Below, piece by piece: positions 6,029 through 13,560 of a stretch of 20,762 bases of DNA; positions within the stretch are counted from its first letter, which is position 1, and every line of letters starts with the position of its first letter. A model generated the notes under the pieces. It ran no database searches. It saw nothing but the letters and a program-made list of their open reading frames with translations, and was not told the origin of the DNA. Origin of the DNA: JBBQDZ01 sp038237515 (lineage in GTDB: Bacteria; Actinomycetota; Thermoleophilia; Gaiellales; Gaiellaceae); contig JBBRYP010000072.1 in the NCBI GenBank assembly GCA_038237515.1, positions 1 to 20,762 on the forward strand. Reading direction: 5' to 3'. Position numbers and translations under genes: made by a program.

Positions 6029-9000
6029 TCAGCGCGTGAGTTCGGCGGCCGGTTCCGGACGATGCTCGAGCAGCGGCCCGAAGACCTCCCAGACGAGCGA
6101 GTCGAACGACTTCGGCAGTACGCTCTCGGGACCCGCAAACCCGCGCAGCGAGATGAGATAGGAGCGCCACTCGTCGGTCCGGTCTGGGAATGCGCCAAGG
6201 TTCTGGTCGACCAGCAACTCCAGTGCATCCAGATCCCACTGCCCCGGATGCGCATGGCGGCCGAGAAAGGGATCGGGCTCGGCCGCAGCCGGCGTGACGC
6301 TCGGCTCGGGGTCTCCAGGCCGGTCGCGGGGCGGCTCGAAGGACCGCTCCTCGAGCGGCTCCGGCTCCGCCAGCCGGAGCTTCGCGGCGAGCTCCGCTCG
6401 CGCCTCGACCAGCGTCGTGCGCTCGCGCTCGACGGCACCGCGCAGCCGGTCGACCTCCTCCCGCTCCTCGTGCAGCGCGGCCTCGCGCGCCCGAAGCCGC
6501 TCGTTCACTCCCGCCGCTCGCGCCTGCCTCTCCGCGAGCGACCGCTCCCGCGTCCGGAGCTCCTCGTCCCGTTCCTCCTGTCCGTCGCCGCGCTGCGCGA
6601 GCCGGCGCTCCCATGCGTCGACGCTCTCCAGTCGCGCGACGAGCGCCGCGTCGGCCTGGTCGTACTCGACGATCCGGCGCTCCAGCTCACGCGTCGCCCT
6701 CGCGAGCGCCTCCTGCTTCGCGGCGAGATCGGCCTCTTCGCCCTCGAGCGCCGCCGCGCGGGCGCGGTGGTCGTCCCTGCCCGCGACCGTCTCTTCCTCC
6801 CGCCCCTCGAGGTCCGCGGCTCGCGCGTCCATCTCCAGCCGCGCCGCGTCCTGCTCGCGAGCTCTATGGTCCAGAGCCTGTTCTCGCTCCTCGAACTCGG
6901 CGCGGGCGGAAGCGACGGCGCGCTCGCCCCGCGCCAGCTCATCGGTGCGCGCGTCCAGTTCCCGCGCCTGCGTCTCCAGGCGTGCGACGGCCGCCAAACG
7001 CTCCACCTCCGCCGCCGTCACCTCCCGCTCTCGGGCGATGACGACCTCGAGCGCGCGGGCTACTCGCTCGTCGTAGCCTCGCTGCTCCGCCTCGCGATCG
7101 GCCACGGCCAGCTCGCTCGCCCGAACCTCCGCCTCGCGGGTGTTGCTCTCGACTTCCTGGCGCGCGACCGCGTGCTCGCGATCCGCGACGGCCGCCGCTC
7201 GCTGCTCCAGCGCACGCGCCGTCCTCGCCTGGCTCGCCGCCTCCTGCTCGAGCTCGGCCGCGCGGAGCGCCTGCGCCTCGCGCTGTGAGGTCAACCGCGC
7301 CTGGACCTCGATCGAATCCGCCTCGCGCCGCGAAGCCTCCTGCTCGCGACGCGCGGTCGCCCCCGTGCGACCCCTCAGGATCTCCTCGTCACGCTCGAGC
7401 GCGGCTTCGCGCGCATCGAGCGCCGCCTGCCTATCCACTGCGTCCCGCTCGCGTTCGGCGGCGGCCGCCGCCGCCTCGTCGAGTTCGGCCGCCTGCCGAG
7501 CGTGCCGGCGATCCTTCTCCTGGAGCGTCTGTCGGTCCTGCGCCAGCTGCCGCTGCTGCTCCTCGACGCGTGCCTCTGCGGCGGTGACCTCGGCCCGGAA
7601 CGCCTCGACTGCCGATACCTCGGTCGCGAGCGCAGCGGAGACTGCGGCGTCGCGGAGCCCGTCTTCGTCGAGCCCCCGCTCGCGCGCGCTCGTCGCGTCC
7701 TCGCGGCGAGCGATCTCCTGCGCCCGCGCCGCCAGCGCACTCGCACGCGTCGCGTGCTCATCGCTCCGCTGCTCGAGATCCGCCTGCTGGCGCACGAGCT
7801 CGTCCCGCTCAGCCGATAGACGGGTCTGCAGCGTGTCGACCTCGGCCGCGAGCCGGCCCAGCGCCTCGCGCTCGGTCTCGAGCTGGTCGGACGTCTCGGC
7901 CGCAGCAGTCTCGCGCCACGACAGCTCCTCGAGCCTCGCGGCGAGCTCGCGCTGCCTGTCGGCGACCGCGCGCTCTCGCCGGCCCAGGTCGTCCTCGCGC
8001 GCTCGTATCTCCTTCAGGTCACGCGCGACGCGGCCGGCCTCCGCGATCGCACGCGCCTCCGCGGCGCTGACCGCCGCCTCCCGCTTCGTGCTCGCAGCCT
8101 CGGCGTCGGCGATCGTGGCCTCCCGCTCGGCGAGCGATCGCGCGTGTCGGTCGATCGACTCTCGTCCCTGCTCGACCTCGCTCTGCCGCGTGCCGAGCTC
8201 CGTCTCGCGTGCGGAGAGCCGCTCGTGATCTTCGGCGCGAGCCCGCTTCGCGACGCCGAGCTCCTCGAGGAGAGCGGTGACCTCCGCGGCCTGCGCCTGG
8301 AGCCTCGCCGCCTCCTCGGTCTGCCGAAGCTCGGTCTCCGAGACCACACGACTTTGGTCGGCGAGCTTGCGTCCATCCCGCTCGAGCCGAGCGATATCAG
8401 CCTCCAACCGGTCGCGGCCCTCGGCGAGCTCGAGCTCCGCCCGCGCCTGGTCGGGCCGGCCGCGCGCAAGCTCCGCCTCCGTAGCCTCGACCGCGTCGAG
8501 CCGGCTCGCGTGGGTGTTCTCCACTGCGGCAACCTCTGCGACGCGCGCCGCGAGCGCCGCCTCCTCCTCGCGCAGCTCGCGCGCGTGCGCGTCCAGGGCG
8601 GCGGCGCGCCGAGCGAGCTCCCCTACTTGCCCCTCGACGCGCGCGAGCTGCTCCCGCCGCTCCTCGAGCTCGTGGGCGAAGCTCTCCTGCGCCTGCTCGA
8701 CGCGCGCCAGTGCCGCCTCCCGCTCCGCGACCTCCGTCTCGCGCTCGGCTAGCTCCGAGGACAGCTCGCGGAGTTGTACGAGCTGCTCGCGGTGGGTGCG
8801 CGCAGCCTCGTTGAGCTCGCAGCGCCGCTCGCGTAGCGATTCCCGCTGCTCGTCCAGGAGCTCGAGCTTCCGGTCGACGTCCGCGTGGCGACGCGACAGC
8901 TCCGCGACCTGCTGATCCAGCCATTCGGCTCCGTCGTCTTCGCGCAGCAGCCAGCCGGCCGACTTGCCCGTTGCCGAAGCGATGCCCTCGATCAGCCCGA

Positions 9001-9157
9001 CGGGCTGCGCGCGGCCGGACTCGAAGCGGTCGATCGATCCCAGCGAGATGCCGAGCTGGCCCGCGAGCTCGAGCTGGGTCAGCCCTGCCTCGCGGCGGGC
9101 CTGCGCGATCCGCGCGCCCAACGCGTCGCTCCCGAGCGCATGCGGCACCTCGGCCAC
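6029..9157 (-). CDS. Giant XRE-type HTH protein with about 850-residue coiled coil
   Basis: This is a 1042-residue cytoplasmic protein. Residues 13-70 form a clear XRE/Cro-C1 helix-turn-helix (ARIAQARREAGLTQLELA, then GISLGSIDRFESGRAQP). From about residue 75 to 930 the sequence is almost entirely Glu/Arg/Ala/Leu with heptad character and very few Gly or Pro, predicting a long coiled coil. A Pro-rich linker (about 935-965) leads to a compact C-terminal domain with GQWDLDALELLVDQNL, DEWRSYLISLRGFA and FDSLVWEVFGPLL. It starts at GTG 9157, 7 nt after a TACTTT box, with no Shine-Dalgarno. I do not recognise a named protein. A DNA-binding head on a coiled-coil rod suggests a nucleoid-organising, chromosome-anchoring or cytoskeletal scaffold role, which is inference only. 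A compositional bias artefact is unlikely, because both ends are well-formed domains. Confidence 0.85.
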   Translation of the reverse strand: MAEVPHALGSDALGARIAQARREAGLTQLELAGQLGISLGSIDRFESGRAQPVGLIEGIASATGKSAGWLLREDDGAEWLDQQVAELSRRHADVDRKLELLDEQRESLRERRCELNEAARTHREQLVQLRELSSELAERETEVAEREAALARVEQAQESFAHELEERREQLARVEGQVGELARRAAALDAHARELREEEAALAARVAEVAAVENTHASRLDAVEATEAELARGRPDQARAELELAEGRDRLEADIARLERDGRKLADQSRVVSETELRQTEEAARLQAQAAEVTALLEELGVAKRARAEDHERLSARETELGTRQSEVEQGRESIDRHARSLAEREATIADAEAASTKREAAVSAAEARAIAEAGRVARDLKEIRAREDDLGRRERAVADRQRELAARLEELSWRETAAAETSDQLETEREALGRLAAEVDTLQTRLSAERDELVRQQADLEQRSDEHATRASALAARAQEIARREDATSARERGLDEDGLRDAAVSAALATEVSAVEAFRAEVTAAEARVEEQQRQLAQDRQTLQEKDRRHARQAAELDEAAAAAAERERDAVDRQAALDAREAALERDEEILRGRTGATARREQEASRREADSIEVQARLTSQREAQALRAAELEQEAASQARTARALEQRAAAVADREHAVARQEVESNTREAEVRASELAVADREAEQRGYDERVARALEVVIAREREVTAAEVERLAAVARLETQARELDARTDELARGERAVASARAEFEEREQALDHRAREQDAARLEMDARAADLEGREEETVAGRDDHRARAAALEGEEADLAAKQEALARATRELERRIVEYDQADAALVARLESVDAWERRLAQRGDGQEERDEELRTRERSLAERQARAAGVNERLRAREAALHEEREEVDRLRGAVERERTTLVEARAELAAKLRLAEPEPLEERSFEPPRDRPGDPEPSVTPAAAEPDPFLGRHAHPGQWDLDALELLVDQNLGAFPDRTDEWRSYLISLRGFAGPESVLPKSFDSLVWEVFGPLLEHRPEPAAELTR

Positions 9158-9170
9158 ACTGCGAAAAGTA
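9158..9170 (-). promoter_or_regulatory. Predicted leaderless -10 box of the coiled-coil gene
   Basis: On the minus strand TACTTT (9170-9165) is followed by 7 nt and then the GTG at 9157. It lies in the 52-nt gap downstream of the glutaredoxin gene, so the giant gene probably has its own start of transcription. No -35 hexamer is recognisable. Confidence 0.45.
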
Positions 9171-9209
9171 GCCGGTGGCCCGGCCGCCGCCGTTGCGGGC
9201 TATGGTCTT

Positions 9210-9461
9210 TCAGGCCGCCAGGGTCTCGAGCTCGCCGCGCTTGTCGAGCGCCCAGAGCTCCGTGTATCCGCCGATCGGGCGGCCGTCGATGACGATCTGG
9301 GGCACCGTCCAGCCGCCGGTCAGCTCCTGGAGACGCCGCCGGAACTGCGGGTCGTCTCCGAGGTTCACCTCCTCGTAGTGCAGTCCGCGCGCATCGAGGA
9401 GTGCCTTCGCGCGGATGCAATAGCCGCACCAGTCCGTCGTGTACATCCTGATCTGGCCCAT
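9210..9461 (-). CDS. Glutaredoxin-like / mycoredoxin-type thiol oxidoreductase
   Basis: This 83-residue thioredoxin-fold protein starts MGQIRMYTTDWCGYC, with the CGYC redox pair at about residues 12-15. It continues with YEEVNLGDD, the cis-Pro motif WTVPQIVIDG (conserved TVP) and GGYTELWALDKRGEL. These are the standard glutaredoxin elements for active site, thiol partner binding and C-terminal helix. It likely reduces mixed disulfides in the cytoplasm. In actinobacteria such proteins usually work with mycothiol, but the thiol used here cannot be told from sequence. I prefer the ATG at 9461. A TTG six codons upstream (9479) would add MCVVDD and is less likely. It lies 52 nt upstream of the coiled-coil gene on the same strand and is divergent from recO. 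Confidence 0.88.
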   Translation of the reverse strand: MGQIRMYTTDWCGYCIRAKALLDARGLHYEEVNLGDDPQFRRRLQELTGGWTVPQIVIDGRPIGGYTELWALDKRGELETLAA

Positions 9462-9519
9462 ATCATCTACAACGCACAAGAGCCCACGGATGTTCCGGGT
9501 GAGGCCCGATCTCGACCCC

Positions 9520-9531
9520 TAGACTTGATTC
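9520..9531 (+). promoter_or_regulatory. Predicted leaderless -10 box of recO
   Basis: TAGACT (9520-9525) is followed by 6 nt and then the GTG at 9532. No Shine-Dalgarno lies before the GTG, so transcription probably begins at or next to the start codon. No clear -35 is visible. Confidence 0.5.
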
Positions 9532-10272
9532 GTGGCGGGGCGGACGTACCGGACGGAGGCGGTCGTCCTACGATCGCTCCGCCTGGGCGAAGCGGACCGC
9601 GTGCTCCACCTGTACACACTGGATCGCGGTCGTATCGGCGGGGTCGCGAAGGGCATCCGGCGGACGCGCTCGCGCTTCGGCGCGCGCCTCGAGCCGCTGA
9701 GCCACGTCGAGCTCGCGCTTCACCAGGGGAACGGCGAGCTCCAGACCGTCACGGGCGCCGACCTCGTGCGGTCACACCACGAGGCGCGCGAGGATCCGTA
9801 CCGGCTCGCGGTGGGGCTGATCGGGCTCGAGGCGATGCTGCGCCTGTTCAGCGAGCAGGAGGCAAACCCCAGGGCGTTCGAGGCGCTGACGCGCTTCCTC
9901 GACGTCCTCGACGACTGGGAGATTCGCGCGACGCGGCCGCCTCTCGACCCGCTCACACTCTCGTTCCAGCTCAAGCTGCTCTGGCTCTCCGGCTACCTGC
10001 CGCACCTCGGAAGCTGTGCGGAATGCGGCTCGGAGGGTCCCCTGGCGGGCTACTCGCCGAGAGCCGGCGGCGCGGTCTGCCGGGGGTGTTCCGCGGGCGC
10101 GCTCGCCCTCTCGTCGGAGGGGCTTGCGGGCATGGAGGCGCTGCTGCGCCGCCCGCTCGCCGAGGCGGGCGAGGCGGGTTTGGGCGAGCGTGCCGCACGC
10201 GACTGCCTTGCCGTCGTCTCGTCCTCGTACTCCTACCACGGTGGGTTCCGGCTGCGGACGCTCTCGGCGTAG
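9532..10272 (+). CDS. recO: DNA repair/recombination mediator RecO
   Basis: This 246-residue cytoplasmic protein helps RecR load RecA on SSB-coated single strands in the RecFOR pathway. The N-terminal OB-fold shows YRTEAVVLRSLRLGEADRVLHLYT, then GRIGGVAKGIRRTRSRFGARLEPL, which is highly typical of RecO. The C-terminal helical part holds a Cys4 zinc site: CAEC (Cys162, Cys165) and CRGC (Cys183, Cys186). The length matches the family. The GTG start gives MAGRTYRTEAVVLR, the expected N-terminus, and lies 6 nt after a TAGACT box. Its place upstream of glyQ-glyS recalls gene order in Firmicutes. Confidence 0.96.
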   Translation: MAGRTYRTEAVVLRSLRLGEADRVLHLYTLDRGRIGGVAKGIRRTRSRFGARLEPLSHVELALHQGNGELQTVTGADLVRSHHEAREDPYRLAVGLIGLEAMLRLFSEQEANPRAFEALTRFLDVLDDWEIRATRPPLDPLTLSFQLKLLWLSGYLPHLGSCAECGSEGPLAGYSPRAGGAVCRGCSAGALALSSEGLAGMEALLRRPLAEAGEAGLGERAARDCLAVVSSSYSYHGGFRLRTLSA

Positions 10273-10373
10273 CGCGCCCGCGGCCATCTCGTCGCGTCCT
10301 CGTCTCAGACCCGTTCCTGACTCTGAGGCCGCCGGAGACCTCTGAGGAAGTGAGAGGGTGCCGGGGACGATGC

Positions 10374-10385
10374 GAGACTTGTCCG
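10374..10385 (+). promoter_or_regulatory. Possible leaderless -10 box of the GNAT gene
   Basis: GAGACT (10374-10379) lies 6 nt before GTG 10386. It differs from the recO box TAGACT only at the first base, and the spacing is identical. This supports choosing GTG 10386 as the start. The first T of TANNNT is missing, so confidence is modest. Confidence 0.35.
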
Positions 10386-10799
10386 GTGCGCCGGGCCCTC
10401 GTCGACGGGATCGAGCTCGACGACGACCGAGGGCGCATCGACCTCGACGCCGTCCACCGCTACCTCTCACAGGAGTCCTACTGGGCCCTCGGGCGTCCGC
10501 GGGAGACGGTCGAGCAGCTCGTCCGCGAGGCCGCCCGCGTCGTCGGCCTCTACCTCGACGGCCGGCAGATCGGGTTCGCGCGCGTCGTCTCGGACGGGGT
10601 GGTCTTCGCGTACCTCGCCGACGTCTACGTCCTCCCGGAGCAGCGCGGGCGGGGCCTCGGCGTCGAGCTCGTCCGCGAGGCGGTCGACCGAGGACCGCAC
10701 GCCGGCCGGAAGTGGCTCCTGCACACGACAGACGCGCACAGCCTGTACGAGCGCTTCGGCTTCGAATGCCGCGGCGAGAGGCTGATGGAGCGCGAGTAG
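10386..10799 (+). CDS. GNAT-family N-acetyltransferase
   Basis: This 137-residue protein belongs to the acetyl-CoA-dependent GNAT superfamily. The N-terminal strand and helix read LDAVHRYLSQESYWALGRPRE, and IGFARVVSDGVVFAYLADVYVL leads to motif A. The pyrophosphate-binding loop is PEQRGRGLGVELV (about residues 84-96). The ending HSLYERFGF, with an invariant-type Tyr, is typical. The acceptor is unknown. A long open frame runs upstream, but the region before 10386 is recO shadow. The GTG at 10386 gives MRRALVDGIELDDD, which fits the usual family N-terminus and sits 6 nt after a -10-like hexamer. The 113 nt between recO and this gene hold nothing else I can identify. It lies between recO and glyQ and ends inside the predicted glyQ promoter. 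Confidence 0.88.
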   Translation: MRRALVDGIELDDDRGRIDLDAVHRYLSQESYWALGRPRETVEQLVREAARVVGLYLDGRQIGFARVVSDGVVFAYLADVYVLPEQRGRGLGVELVREAVDRGPHAGRKWLLHTTDAHSLYERFGFECRGERLMERE

Positions 10800-10809
10800 G
10801 CTTGCCCCG
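10797..10809 (+). promoter_or_regulatory. Predicted leaderless -10 box of glyQ, overlapping the GNAT stop codon
   Basis: TAGGCT (10797-10802) begins with the TAG stop codon of the upstream gene and ends 7 nt before the glyQ GTG. No Shine-Dalgarno is seen. The same three bases would therefore end translation of one gene and form part of the promoter of the next. Confidence 0.42.
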
Positions 10810-11670
10810 GTGCCGCTGAACTACCAGGACATGATCCGGGCGCTCGAGTCTTTCTGGGCAGACCGCGGTTGCGTCCTCATGCAGCCCTACCACACAGAGG
10901 TCGGCGCAGGCACGCTCAATCCGGCGACGGTGCTCCGCTGCCTCGGTCCCGATCCCTGGCGGACCGCCTACGTCGAGCCGTCGATCCGCCCGACCGACGG
11001 CCGCTACGGCGAGAACCCGTTCCGCTTCCAGCAGTTCTGGCAGTACCAGGTGATCCTGAAGCCGGCTCCGGAGGACATCCTCGAGACCTACTTCGAGTCG
11101 CTGGCCGCGATCGGAATCGACCTTGCACGCCACGACCTGCGCCTTGTCGAGGACAACTGGGAGGCGCCGACGCTGGGCGCGTGGGGGCTTGGGTGGGAGG
11201 TCTGGATCGATGGAATGGAGATCACGCAGTGGACGTATTTCCAGCAGGTGGGGGGGCTCGAGCTCGACCTGATCCCGGCCGAGATCACCTACGGGCTCGA
11301 CCGCCTCGGAATGTTCGTGCAGGGCAAGAGCTCGGTGCTCGAGCTCGAGTGGGCGCCTGGTGTGACCTGGCGGGACGTCTTCGGCGAGAACGAACGCCAG
11401 TGGTCCGCGTACAATTTCGAGGAGGCGCCCGTCGAGGTGCTCGTGAATCGCTTTGCCGAGCACGAGACGGAGTGCGCGCACCTGCTGGCCCGCAGCCTGC
11501 CGCTTCCGGCCTACGACCAGGTGCTCAAGTGCTCGCACATCCTGAACCTGCTCGACGCGCGGGGCGCGCTCTCGGTGACCGAGCGTGCCTCCTACATCGG
11601 GCGCGTGCGCAACCTCGCGCGGGAGGTCGCGAGGACCTACGTGGAGAGTCTTGCCCAGGCTGCTGCTTGA
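10810..11670 (+). CDS. glyQ: Glycyl-tRNA synthetase alpha subunit
   Basis: This 286-residue catalytic subunit of the bacterial alpha2beta2 glycyl-tRNA synthetase activates glycine with ATP. The match is plain throughout: YQDMIRALESFWADRGCVLMQPYHTEVGAGTLNP at the N-terminus (read here in parts), then AYVEPSIRPTDGRYGENPFR. Further motifs are QQFWQYQVILKP, LVEDNWEAPTLGAWGLGWEV, EITQWTYFQQVGG and EITYGLDRLGMFVQ. The length is normal. It uses GTG 10810. The stop at 11670 lies 20 nt inside glyS, so the two subunits are translationally coupled. Most familiar actinobacteria (Streptomyces, Mycobacterium) use a single-chain GlyRS, so this two-subunit form is a lineage marker. Confidence 0.97.
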   Translation: MPLNYQDMIRALESFWADRGCVLMQPYHTEVGAGTLNPATVLRCLGPDPWRTAYVEPSIRPTDGRYGENPFRFQQFWQYQVILKPAPEDILETYFESLAAIGIDLARHDLRLVEDNWEAPTLGAWGLGWEVWIDGMEITQWTYFQQVGGLELDLIPAEITYGLDRLGMFVQGKSSVLELEWAPGVTWRDVFGENERQWSAYNFEEAPVEVLVNRFAEHETECAHLLARSLPLPAYDQVLKCSHILNLLDARGALSVTERASYIGRVRNLAREVARTYVESLAQAAA

Positions 11671-13486
11671 GATCGGCTGCGAGGAGCTGCCCGGCTGGGC
11701 CTGTCGCGAAGCGGAGGAGCAGCTGCCCGAGCTCCTGCGAACCCATGTCGGCGCCCTGCCGAGCGCGCTGTTCATCGGGCCGCGGCGGCTGGCCGCGCTC
11801 GTCGACGGGCTCCCCGAGCGGACGGCCGACGAGTGGGTGAAGGGCCCGCCGGAGACTCTCCGCGAGCGGGCCGCGGCGGGGTTCGCGCGGCGCCATGGCG
11901 TCTCCGTGGAGGCGCTCGAGGCCCGCGAGGGGTTCCTGGGACTGACGCTCCAGGGCCGCTCGCTGCGCGAGGTGCTGCCCGAGCGGCTGGACGCCGTCGT
12001 TCGAGGGCTCGCGTTCTCCCGGTCGATGCGCTGGGACGAGAGCGGCCTGCGCTTCCCGCGACCGGTCAGGTGGATCCTCGCCAAGCTCGACGCCCAGACG
12101 ATCCTCGGCGAGAGCTCCTTCGGGCACCGGTTCACCCACGGGCGCGTCGTGATCGGCGAGGCCGGCGACTACGCCGGCGCCCTGCGCGCAGCCGGCGTCG
12201 AGCCGGACGCGCGGGAGCGCCGGCGGCTGATCGTCGAGGGGCTCGACGAGATCGGGGGCTGGAGCGACCCGGCCGGCGTGCTCGAGGAGGTCGTCCACCT
12301 CGTGGAGAGCCCGCTGGTTCTTGATGGCCGGTTCGAAGAGCGCTTCCTCGATCTCCCGCGCCGCGTGATCCAGGCCCCGATGCAGAAGGATCAGCGCTAC
12401 TTCCCGCTCGGCGGGAACCGGTTCGCCTTCGTCGCCAACGGCGGCGATCCGGACGTCGTCCGTGCAGGCAACGAAAACGTCCTCAACAACCGGCTGGAAG
12501 ATGCGGAGTTCACGTTCCGGCGCGACGTGGAGCAGGGGATCGAGCGGCTGGCCTCACGGCTCGACCGGATCACGTTCTTCGCGGGAGCCGGGAGCTACGC
12601 GGAGAAGACGGAGCGCGTGGTGCGGCTCGCGGGGCGCCTCGGTGGCGGCGAGGCCTCGCTCGAGGCTGCACGCCTCGCGAAGGCGGACCAGGCGGCCGAG
12701 CTCGTGCGCGAGTTCTCGAGCCTCGAGGGCTACATCGGCGCCGAGTACGCCCGCCGCGCCGGCTTTCCGGAAGGTGTCGCTGCGGCGATCGAGGAGCAGT
12801 ACCTGCCGGACGGCGCCGATGCGCCGCTGCCCCAGACCGAGGCGGGCAAGGTGGTCTCGGCCGCCGACAAGATCGACACGCTCGCGACCGCGTTCGGGCT
12901 CGGCCATCGCCCGACCGGCTCGCGGGACCCGTACGGGCTCCGGCGCGCCGCGATCGGTCTCTGCCGGCTCGCAGGCGAGGGCGAGCTGACGATCCCGCTC
13001 GACCTCCTGCCGGACGAGGTCCGCGATTTCGTGGAGGAGCGCCTGGAGGGCGTGCTGGGCGTGCCGGTCGAGTTCGTACGCGCCGCGCGCGCGAGCGGCG
13101 TGCGTGACCTCGGCGCCCTCGCCTGGCTCGCGGAGGCGCTCGCCGCGCTTCCGGACGAGGAGCTCGGCCCCATCCACACGGTCTACACCCGCGCCGCCCG
13201 GATCGCCGGCGAGGCCGCGGGCGAGGTGGATTCCGCGCTCCTCCACGAGGAGGCGGAGCTGGCGCTCGCGCGTGCGCTCCAGCAGGTTGAGACTGCGAAG
13301 ATCGCCGACCGCGACCCGGAAGCCTTCGCCTCTGCAGCGGCCCTCGCGCCGGCGGTGGAACGATTCTTCGACGAGGTGCTGGTGATGGCCGAGGACAGCG
13401 CGATCCGCGCCAATCGCCTCGCCCTCCTCAGCCAGGTGCGGGACGAGGTGGGCCGGCTCGGCGACCTCTCCCGGATCCCGCGCTGA
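11651..13486 (+). CDS. glyS: Glycyl-tRNA synthetase beta subunit
   Basis: This 611-residue tRNA-binding subunit is the partner of GlyQ. The N-terminus PRLLLEIGCEELPGWAC matches the family start (LLxEIGxEELP). It is followed by FIGPRRLAALVDGLP, KGPPETLRERAAAGFARRHG, and FSRSMRWDESGLRFPRPVRWILAKL. Later motifs include FEERFLDLPRRVIQAPMQKDQRYFP, AADKIDTLATAFGLGHRPTGSRDPYGLRRAA, and a C-terminal helical anticodon-binding part ending FFDEVLVMAEDSAIRANRLALL. It is somewhat shorter than the roughly 690 residues of E. coli GlyS. The only start that fits the family N-terminus is TTG 11651, which has GGAG 4 nt upstream. The 20-nt overlap with glyQ agrees with coupling. Confidence 0.95.
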   Translation: MPRLLLEIGCEELPGWACREAEEQLPELLRTHVGALPSALFIGPRRLAALVDGLPERTADEWVKGPPETLRERAAAGFARRHGVSVEALEAREGFLGLTLQGRSLREVLPERLDAVVRGLAFSRSMRWDESGLRFPRPVRWILAKLDAQTILGESSFGHRFTHGRVVIGEAGDYAGALRAAGVEPDARERRRLIVEGLDEIGGWSDPAGVLEEVVHLVESPLVLDGRFEERFLDLPRRVIQAPMQKDQRYFPLGGNRFAFVANGGDPDVVRAGNENVLNNRLEDAEFTFRRDVEQGIERLASRLDRITFFAGAGSYAEKTERVVRLAGRLGGGEASLEAARLAKADQAAELVREFSSLEGYIGAEYARRAGFPEGVAAAIEEQYLPDGADAPLPQTEAGKVVSAADKIDTLATAFGLGHRPTGSRDPYGLRRAAIGLCRLAGEGELTIPLDLLPDEVRDFVEERLEGVLGVPVEFVRAARASGVRDLGALAWLAEALAALPDEELGPIHTVYTRAARIAGEAAGEVDSALLHEEAELALARALQQVETAKIADRDPEAFASAAALAPAVERFFDEVLVMAEDSAIRANRLALLSQVRDEVGRLGDLSRIPR

Positions 13487-13516
13487 GCGAGCATCCGAAG
13501 CGCCAACCCGCGTCGA

Positions 13517-13534
13517 CCGCCCGCGCACGGGCGG
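13517..13534 (+). terminator. Possible terminator hairpin after glyS
   Basis: CCGCCCG (13517-13523) pairs perfectly with CGGGCGG (13528-13534) around a 4-nt loop CGCA, 30 nt after the glyS stop and before the next promoter. No T-tract follows, so this is a weak, position-supported call. Confidence 0.35.
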
Positions 13535-13547
13535 GGGAAACCTGGAT

Positions 13548-13560
13548 TACGCTCCGTCCG
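13548..13560 (+). promoter_or_regulatory. Predicted leaderless -10 box of the PPDK regulatory gene
   Basis: TACGCT (13548-13553) ends 7 nt before the GTG at 13561, with no Shine-Dalgarno. The same hexamer TACGCT serves as the proposed -10 of the SPFH gene at 18915. Confidence 0.45.

Noticed and set aside
6062..8752. Several long plus-strand ORFs (for example 6062-7288, 7140-8228, 8144-8752)
   Set aside because: They are antisense to the coiled-coil gene and are rich in Arg/Ser/Ala or Leu/Arg with no domain. They are the expected shadow of its GAG/CGC-biased codons.
9462..9479. TTG 9479 as start of the glutaredoxin gene
   Set aside because: It would add only MCVVDD before the normal family N-terminus. 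The ATG at 9461 gives the expected length and sequence.
11585..11650. Upstream start for glyS at 11585
   Set aside because: Residues before 11651 read in this frame are shadow of glyQ. The family N-terminus (LLLEIGCEELP) begins right after TTG 11651, which has GGAG upstream.
9772..12135. 787-aa minus-strand ORF across recO, the GNAT gene, glyQ and glyS
   Set aside because: The plus-strand genes under it match full conserved families. This frame shows no recognisable domain and arises from high GC with few stop codons.
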